Source: Rhizoclosmatium globosum (lineage: Eukaryota; Chytridiomycota; Chytridiomycetes; Chytridiales; Chytriomycetaceae). From it: a stretch of 64,000 bases of DNA. Position 1 is the stretch's first letter; every line of letters starts with the position of its first letter. A program made the translations under genes and the position numbers. Shown piece after piece: positions 56,239 through 64,000 of the stretch. The stretch is taken from positions 434,001 through 498,000 of the forward strand of contig MCGO01000005.1 in assembly GCA_002104985.1 (NCBI GenBank), in the 5' to 3' direction. Under the pieces are notes generated by a model. It had not been told where the DNA came from. It saw nothing but the letters and a program-made list of their open reading frames with translations, and did not search any database.

Positions 56239-59200
56239 ATGGACGATCCAGAGGACTTTGAAGGTACTCTTTACTATATTAAACGATTGTCGCGTTTGAT
56301 TGACGTAGTACGTGTCTCCAGATCAAGAATATGATGAAGAAGGGGACTATGATGAAGGAGAGGTCTTGGACGACACAGGAAACCCTGAAGACAAGGAAAC
56401 ATCTGAATCCCAAACTGCTCCTACGACAGCACCTATTCCAGAGTCCAATGTGGAAACCTCCTCGGCCCATCAGGCTCCCGAAATGGAAGTGCCTCAATCT
56501 TCTGCAGATCAATCCGAAAAATCAGCAGAAATTACGGCTTTGTCCAGTGTTGTGACAGAAAGTCCTTCGGATATAATGTCAAATGATGGTCAAAAACCAC
56601 AAACCCAACCCGAACCACTCTCAACGTTGCTGACCTCAAGAGAAAAGCAGACGCCTTTGCTCAAATTAAAGCTATGGAAGAAGAAGATGCACTTACTGAA
56701 GAGGAGAAATTTTACTTCAGTGGATTGTTCAGTATAGAATCCGCTCCTATTTTCAAATCATTGGATGCCTTGGCAGACAACAGAAATGTCACGTCCACAG
56801 CGTAAGCAAAACAATCGATTTTATATTAATATTGATGCCACCTCATCATAGTATTGTGGATTTGAAGGAAAAGGTTCGCTCGCTACACTCCCACCTTCTT
56901 GCTTTCGGAGAATACGACAAAACCTTAGCAAAGAATACAAAACATTTGGCACAAGAAGTTGCTAGTCAAAGAATGGAAATAGATAAAAACGAATCAAAGC
57001 AATTTGCAAACAATGTTTCCATTGGAAACCTGAAACGAGAGCTTTTAAAAGTAAGCGAACATCATAATATAAGAGACTAATATTTATATTGTAGCTTGAG
57101 AACGAAGTAAATCTTTCATCTCAACGTGAAAAGAAGCTCGTTTCAGACATAAATGAAGCATTATCGCAAAAGTCTATACTCAACGCAGACATAGAAGAAA
57201 TAAGAAAGCATAAAGCTGATATGCTAGAGCCGCAGCTAATTGTATCAATCAAAGAGCTCAAGGTAGAGTTTCCACTCTATTCAAACCCAACATAATACTC
57301 ATGAATGCAGCTTGACATTTCTCAACGACGTCATCAAGTTGAAAATCTTGAAAAGGATTTGGAGGAAAAAGAAATAACTTATGAAATTGTACTAGGGGAA
57401 AAAGATCGACTTGATATTGAAAAAGAGAAACATGCAGCAGCACTGGCGAGGGCAACTGAGATGCCGCAAAAAATTATGTGAGAAGCGCTTGAAATAATTC
57501 TCTATAGCTGATTTGATGTTTTAGGAAACAATCAGAGATCTTGCGTGATGCTATTTCATCTTTGGTGATAGAAAACGTGAAGCAGAATACTTTGGCGCAG
57601 CAACTGGATAGGGAGATAGACCATCTTGCCAGAAATAAACGCGTAAGACTCTTTGACATCTTGAAAGTTTGCTTACGCGCTATGTAGGATTTTGAAGAAA
57701 TCAAACTTGATCAAGCAGCTGAATACGAAGAACGACGAGCAGAAATTATTGAGATGGAGCGAAATTGCGATGAAATATTCAAAGATCATGAATACGCGAA
57801 AGAACAGCTTTCTATCCAACGAGCTGATCGAGTGCGACTGGAGATGGCGATCCGAAATGCAATCGCAACGGTAAAAAACAATCTAAATTAACTGAATGAA
57901 CTTATGAGGTGCACTAGAATCATAAAGATCATGATGTGCTCCTTCGCGCTGTCCGAGAAAAGGAGATTCAGTTGAAACTTCATCGTCGTTTAGAAACAAC
58001 AGTCAACAACGTTAAAATGTCTGGACCAATGATCAGAAAGCAATTAGAAGACTATAATAGAGAGTTGGAAATGATGCAACGAGAGGAAAAGATTCAAAAA
58101 CGTCGTATGGCTGAAATGCGGAAGTCTATTGACGTCGGTTTATACAAATTCCTGAAACTCAGTGGAACAGAAAAAGAAGAGAATGACAAGATGTCTGCTC
58201 AAGTTGAATTGAATAGGCGTATGGAGAAAGAACTGGAAGAAACTATTGAACGTCGCGCAGCACTTGGTCGGCAAATTGAGACTTTAACTGGAGAACGTGA
58301 TATAAAGGTAAATGAGCGCATCATCAATGAATCAGCTGAAATTATCATAGAGTCGTGATTTGATTAGAATTCGGAACAAGCATCGTCTAATTAAAGAAGA
58401 CCTCCAAACAAAAGACTTGGCCATCACGGAAGCTGCAAATAAATGCGAAGAACCCATAGCCAGACTCAAAGAATTTGGGGCATTGTACGATATTGTGAAA
58501 AATGAGAGAAACAAATATGTAAGTTCAGATTTATATATAAATTGTACTGAAAAAAAGAATTAGGTAAATCAAATCCAAGCAACCGCGCAACGTGCAGCAG
58601 AGATGAAAGAAAAGATAAAGATCCTTTCCAATGAAGTAGAAATTCTGCGCCACGAAATAACTAATAAGGATCACGAGCTTACGGTAAACGCTACCATTCC
58701 AATTAATTCTAATTGGCATAGTAGAAACGAAGACAAGATAATACTGCAGCTTATGCCGTTCGAGATTCTGCCAAAAATGATGCAAACAAGCTCTTGGCCA
58801 CATACAGAGAGCGACGAGGTTTGTCGTATTGAATATGAGGCTGGTCTGAACATTTCATTTAGACCAAATTGATCAGCATCTGTCAAGCATAGAAACACTT
58901 AATACTGTCATCAACTCAGCAGAAGAAGACATGGTCAAACTCAAAGAACGTTATGAGAGGGCAGTCAAAGATAGAAATGCGGTCGGAATTCATTTGCTGG
59001 ATAGAAATGACGAACTCTGTATCTTATACGAAAGATTGAATGTATTGTCTGGAATAATGCAAAACGGAGAGACTGCTTTGGCAGAGCGCCTTGAAGAAAT
59101 GCGTAAGCTGAAAATTGTCAAGGCTGAGATGGAAAGGCGGCTGGAACTTAAAAAGAAATTGAAGGGAGAAGCCGATATAGTTCGAAGTGATGCAACCAAG

Positions 59201-60109
59201 CTCCAAAATGAGCTGGCTAAATGCATCGATCGAGTTAATGAGCTCAGCATGGCTATGGAAAATCCTGAGAATCCTGAAAGATGTAATGATCTCAAAGGGG
59301 AGGACGATAATCAAGGCGAGCTTCTTGGCAAAATCACCCGTTTAGAATTAATGCTTGCTGAGAAAGAGGTTTGAAGGTCATTATGAATCTGTAAACACTC
59401 AACTTTGACTTCAGGAACGACTCTTGGAGAAAGACCTTCTCTTGGAGGAAGTTTCAACACTTACAACACGACTTAAAAAACAAACGCTTGATGGCCGCAT
59501 AGAGTCATACGAGGTTGCAACAAGGCTGAATGACCTTTCCAAAAAAATCAAGAACTCTACCAAAGAAATGATGGCAAAAGTTTCTGAGCTCTCCATGTAT
59601 CAGGCTATGGCTATGGGATTATATCAAGAAAAATGTGAAAAGGTTTGTAACTGAGACAGTATACCATAAACCTAATTTAAGTAGGAGCTGATATTGGAAG
59701 AGGCGCGACAACGACTCGCTGTCGGGGATATTCCAATGGAAGAGATTGAAAAGGAATATATGCAAAAGGAGCGCATGCGGAAAAGGCGCGAGCACGAAGC
59801 TTTGGCCTTACGGGAACGTCACGAAAAGGAAAGCAGTCCCAACTTCATCGATATGTAAGATTCTTTTTACTTGACACCTCCAAGATATTAACTTAATCTC
59901 AAAAGCGATGCGGACAACTTTTTCGTATTCAATCACGTCCGAACGACTGCAGAACCACGACCCAATGCCTATGTGCCAGATTCCTCAGGTATTGGAGAGC
60001 TGCCTATTCCAAAGCCTTATGGAGCGTATGCACCTTTCAAACCGCAAGAGGCAGGGAGTCAAATGCGGCATATTCGTAAACCACAGATTAAACCTGTCGA
60101 AATTTAAAA
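56239..60109 (+). CDS. CCDC146: CCDC146-like flagellar/centriolar coiled-coil protein
   Basis: More than ten short exons starting at ATG 56239 (MDDPEDFE, intron, DQEYDEEG) and ending at TAA 60107-60109. An acidic head is followed by continuous coiled coil, with [18 protein letters not shown] and [16 protein letters not shown] as conserved blocks. The last exon reads [28 protein letters not shown] and [14 protein letters not shown], a C-terminal block I associate with CCDC146. One base is lost near 56630, where the frame changes from PLSTL to [16 protein letters not shown]146 is a centriole and axoneme protein needed for sperm flagella in mammals; here it fits a zoospore flagellum. Confidence 0.85.
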
Positions 60110-60128
60110 AAATAAAAAGAAAAGGGAG

Positions 60129-61861
60129 ATGTCAAATCCACATGTTGCAGCTCTCTCTCACCCCGCTTCAGCAACAATTCCACCACATATCCCGCAAGTA
60201 CCCCGTTCGACTCTGCAGCCTATTATTATCGAGCAATATCGGCGAGAGCTCGAAATGATCGGCGAAACAAAGGTCCAAACGAAGCAACAGTTCTTGTCCA
60301 TCTGTACTGCTCTAAAAACATTTCTGGCTCATCCTGGAATCTATATCCCTGAAATTGAATCACCTTTGCATAATGCCATCAAGGTTGGAGGTCTATGATG
60401 CACATCAAACTTGCTAACATCCGTTTCTGAAGGCACTCTATACTTCCTCTTACGCCGAAGAAAATGTAGTTCCTTTGTTCAATCTATTTCGAATAATGGC
60501 TAGTCATTTAGCACATATGTCTGCTTTCTCTCGAGGTTTGTGACGTAGTTGGACAGATCCTGCAAACACACACACTCATCAATCCTCTCAGCCAAATGCA
60601 AGAAAGCCATTACTGAAGTTCGTAAGCTGATTCATACGAAGTGTCAAACTCAAGACAATGCATTGGTCAAACTATGGCACAGTAACAACCAAATGCAAGA
60701 AATATCCGGAATCGTTGTTCAGTCGGGAGTATTCAGTATGACAGATCCTTTCGCCAATTCTTCATATCCCTTCCCAACGGATCGTATGATTCGCGGCATT
60801 TCATATCTCGTCAAACCAATCAAGCTTCCAAGCCAAATGTTTCAGCATGACATAACCTTCACATTTCCATCCGACTATGGCGCATTATTGCTGGAACAAC
60901 AAAAAGACCTATCAGCAGAAGTCCTGTATGGCTCACGTCTATTATGCTACAAGAAAGACGACACACAGCGTCGAATCGTTTGGCCTTCATGCGTCTTGGC
61001 TGTATTTATAAGTGGATACATGAAACCTGTTCCGATTCCACGGAAGGTGAAAAGGAGAATTGTGAACAATGCTCAGGCTGATCCTTCATCAGCCCGAATT
61101 ATTGAAGTAGGAGGAGATTTTGTTGCGAATCTAACACCGTTTTTACGAAATGGGTTGAATGTCTTGACTATTATAACCAACGGTACTGAAGAAATCGACA
61201 ACTACATCATTGCTGTAGATTTTGTTGCTCTCGTGACTGAAGCGAGACTACGGTATGATTTAGGGATAAGCAAACACACGTTTTCGATAGATGGTTCTAT
61301 ACAAAAGCGTGAGTGTCTTTCTCTTGGTGATAGACTTTGATAATTGATGGTATTTTTGCTAGTGAACGCAATTCTTGACAAGTTTCAGCAAGATGATGAT
61401 ATTATAATGGAAGAATCAATTGATATTTCTCTCAACTGCCCATTAGTTGGAATGAGAATGGATTTTCCAGTTCGTACAACAAACTGCACACATTTTCAGG
61501 TGAGCATTCATAAGATTGGCGGGAATTTTGCTGAAACAAAGTTCAGTGTTTTGAGATGAACAGTTGGCTAGCCATGAAGCACATACACGATGTTTGTCCC
61601 GTCTGTCGTTGTAGTTTCCGAGCGGAGAATATCGAAGTTGACGTATTTCAAGCCTTTTTATGTAAATTTATACCCAACAGCATAACAACTGTTACTTTAT
61701 TGCGAGAAGGAGATATTGTGTGCAAAGGGTTGGGCGGGAATGAGATGCAGGTGTTGAAGGGGAAATGGCAGGAAATGTTGAAGAACGCACGAACCACAAC
61801 AGGAAATGCGTCAACGAATGAGACAGATAGACCAAATAAGCGTGCAAAAACTGTTAAATGA
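60129..61861 (+). CDS. PIAS/Siz-type E3 SUMO ligase
   Basis: Five exons, 60129-60383, 60433-60535, 60592-61308, 61363-61499 and 61547-61861, all in phase, give 508 residues. A PINIT-like domain lies in the middle (PIKLPSQMFQHDITFTFPSD, EVGGDFVANLTPFLRNGLNV). The SP-RING follows: SLNCPLVGMRMDFPVRTTNC, THFQCFEMNSWL and HDVCPVCRCSF give the C-C-H-C-C-C pattern of MIZ fingers. The tail has a basic nuclear-localisation-like stretch (RPNKRAKTVK). No SAP domain was seen. It should transfer SUMO to nuclear proteins. Its ATG is 20 nt after the stop of CCDC146. Confidence 0.88.
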
Positions 61862-61899
61862 ACTGATGTATTTACTGAATCTTCTAACGTATGATCAAA

Positions 61900-63726
61900 T
61901 CAAATATCCAAACGACCCAAACGACCATAGCATAGATCCCTAACACGGCTTCGATAATCATCATATCCATGGTAAGAGCCACATACCCGACGGTGGCCCG
62001 TAAAGGCAGAGCGCCCATGCAGCACTCTCCAATTGTCAACAATAACGGCCAATCCAGGCTCTAACTGAATCCAAGTCTCATACTTCGGATCGCGCAAAAT
62101 AGACACCCACGCTTTGAGCGCCGCATAGAAGTCTTTGACGGAGACTGGTTCATCGGAACCAAGGCGTTTCAATGTTTTTGAATTCAAGACCGATCTGTCA
62201 TCATTGTTCCATCGAACTTGATACAGTTGTTTCGTCAATGGATCAATGTTCAGAATAGGGTAAGCGCGTGGACTTGGTGCAATCACGACTTTTGGATCAC
62301 CGGCTGAATGAGTTGGAACAGGAACTTCAGTCAATAGCTTATAATATTCAGGGTAGGTTCGCTTGAGTTCAGCTGCAGCATTGAATCCATCAACGTAAAC
62401 AGATTTCCCTCCAACTCCAGTAAATTCGGTGATGTGGAAAAGTTGAAGTCTGGAATCAAGTGAGTTAACAAATACGAGACTAAAATGAAAACCATACCCA
62501 ATAGGATCAGTGAAGTAGGTTGTATCCGTATGAGATTGAAGTGCGAGTCCAGTGTAAGCTGTATCAGCGTGAGCATTATTCGCTGTAAAGTCCCAGAATT
62601 TGCCATAATGAGTTTCTCGAATGAAGGAAATTCGGCAACCAAGAGCCTCGGTTGCTTCTGGAGTTGGAGGAACACCTTGAACGAAAGCAATCCCAAACTT
62701 GTCCTAAATTTAATGTTGTTAATCAAACGAAATCAAGACTGCAAAGAACTTACAATCAAGTTCAACCATTCAGCCAAACCTTCATCTCCTGCCATGACTT
62801 TATCGAAGTCAACCACTGGAATACTCTTTGTAATCTCAGAACCCCACAACTTAAAAGTCCTTTGACAACAAATCAAAATCCAACTCATGGAAGAAGCTCA
62901 TGGCCATATTACAAACCTTCCGACATCTTCCGACTTTGTAGCAACACGGGGGTTATAACTATTTGATCGAAGCCAGTCTAAATCAAAGACGGATTTGTGG
63001 TTGTCATTTTGGACTTGATTATATCGATTAGTTGTTGCTTTGATCTGCTCGGATGCTTACAGGTTATTTCAATTGACTTTCCGTTTTGACTGAGAGTGGC
63101 AGAGGATATCTGAATGTCAAGAGGAATCTGTAGAGATAAGGGAGTTAGTTCTGAGTTTGATATCAAATGTGATGCACACCTCGAAGGTATCAACCAGTCT
63201 CTGTTTTGTTTCAGTGTGGAAGCAAACCGGACATCTGCAGTGGTCGCGCAGCCATACTGAGTCACTGTGAGGTGGCCGAGTCAGTGAACAGGATCAGGAG
63301 GGCACCAACCAAAACAAACAAACACACGCACAAGGATGACGCCTTTCCGCCAAAGTCCAGAGTAAGAACCGAGTTTCTTTCAGAGAGAACCGCGGATTCC
63401 GGGACAGACTGGGCCAGTGGACGATGCTTTTGCGCACGGGTCGGCGAGACAGGCCTCGTCAAACGCGAAACGAGGCGCACGTCGACTTGGCCCGCGCTTG
63501 GACCCGTCGGCTGACTCGGCTGACTCAGCGACGCAAATCCCTTTTTCGGTGGCGACGACTCGCTCGGTGAAGCTGTCGAAGTGGCTGCGAGACGGCTGTT
63601 GCTTGTTCCGGAAAGCGTCGAGCTCAGGCGCTGGCTGCCTCGAAAGAATCCTTGTCCTGTTGTTGCTGTTACTGATGCTGCTGATGTTGCTGTGGCGGTC
63701 ACAGCCCGACGAAGAACTGGATTCAT
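61900..63726 (-). CDS. Trimethyllysine dioxygenase-like (TauD/BBOX family)
   Basis: Six exons, 63726-63332, 63264-63180, 63127-62917, 62859-62754, 62703-62498 and 62449-61900, join in phase after one lost base near 62998; restored length 517 residues. The N-terminus is Ser/Thr/Arg-rich and lacks acidic residues, like a mitochondrial presequence. A Zn-binding domain has VWLRDHCRCPVCFH, followed by FKLWGSEITKSIPVVDFDKV. The iron site is HTDTTYFTDP (His and Asp) with the distal His in NWRVLHGRSAFTGHRRVCGS. Fe(II)/2-oxoglutarate enzymes of this type hydroxylate trimethyllysine, the first step of carnitine synthesis; gamma-butyrobetaine dioxygenase is the main alternative. Confidence 0.85.
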
Positions 63727-63902
63727 GGTGGCGGCCACAACAGAAAGGTTCTTTTTTTGATAACGCCTCCCTTCGGATTTGGACCTCGTGGGCTGGAAGC
63801 TGACAAATACTATAAAATGACAATGGAACTAATAAAATAACAACTGACTTAATTTCTTTTCGTTTTGGCACTTTATGAAGAAGGAAAGAAAGAAGGGCGA
63901 AA

Positions 63903-64000
63903 ATGATCTCCATCCCAGTCTTCAATGCGCGAAAAAACCGTGTCCTTCCTGCTATAGCTGTAATAGCTTCGATCTTTCTATTGATTGGTCTCTGGAAAAG
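63903..64000 (+). CDS. 5' end of a possible type II membrane protein (partial)
   Basis: ATG at 63903 opens a frame to the window edge: a short basic head (NARKNR) followed by a hydrophobic stretch (VLPAIAVIASIFLLIGLW) and another basic residue. Such a start is typical of Golgi type II signal anchors, for example glycosyltransferases, but no catalytic part is inside the window. It is divergent from the dioxygenase gene. Confidence 0.45.
   Translation, partial: MISIPVFNARKNRVLPAIAVIASIFLLIGLWK

Overview
The window is nuclear DNA from a zoosporic fungus, most likely a chytrid. Short introns (mostly 45-65 nt, GT-AG, often with a CTAAC-like branch site) interrupt most genes. Flagellum and basal-body genes (centrin, PDE6D-like prenyl-binding protein, CCDC146-like coiled coil) sit beside fungal-type secreted hydrolases, MFS transporters and carnitine-pathway enzymes. 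The placement rests on gene content alone.

Layout. 0-6.4 kb: 3' end of an unknown gene, centrin, a secreted aspartic protease, a seven-TM protein with a decayed second copy, and a secreted EXORDIUM-like protein. 6.8-15.5 kb: F-box/LRR protein, C2H2 zinc-finger protein, secreted barwin/RlpA-like protein, PDE6D homologue, SH3 protein. 16-20.4 kb: SVOP-like MFS transporter copy 1 (in-frame TGA), F-box-like protein, and the 5' half of a membrane-protein gene. 20.4-30.3 kb: a 9.9-kb Ty3/gypsy-type LTR retrotransposon inserted in that gene, flanked by the 4-bp duplication AAGA. 30.3-36.2 kb: 3' half of the interrupted gene, SET-domain protein, MFS copy 2, Cys-rich membrane protein. 36.6-46 kb: Gfo/Idh-type oxidoreductase, UNC93-like protein, sphingoid-base/diacylglycerol kinase, small secreted Cys-rich protein, coiled-coil protein, four-TM protein. 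46-64 kb: IML2/TTC39-like protein, ankyrin protein with a PP1-docking motif, prominin-like five-TM protein, small membrane protein, CCDC146, PIAS/Siz SUMO ligase, trimethyllysine dioxygenase, and the 5' end of a possible type II membrane protein.

The most unusual object is the retrotransposon. Between RNase H and integrase it encodes a complete ExoIII/APE-type endonuclease domain, a nuclease normally associated with non-LTR elements, while also carrying an integrase and a chromodomain-like C-terminal region. Its two terminal repeats differ at only two positions over about 660 nt, so insertion is recent; the 3' repeat extends about 385 nt beyond the part matched at the 5' end.

A caution applies throughout: many genes show single-base frame slips, nearly all equivalent to loss of one base and often in short homopolymers. 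Unpolished long-read assembly is the simplest explanation. Genes marked as frame-slipped are therefore probably intact in the organism, and the three-ORF layout of the retrotransposon may be a single ORF in reality.
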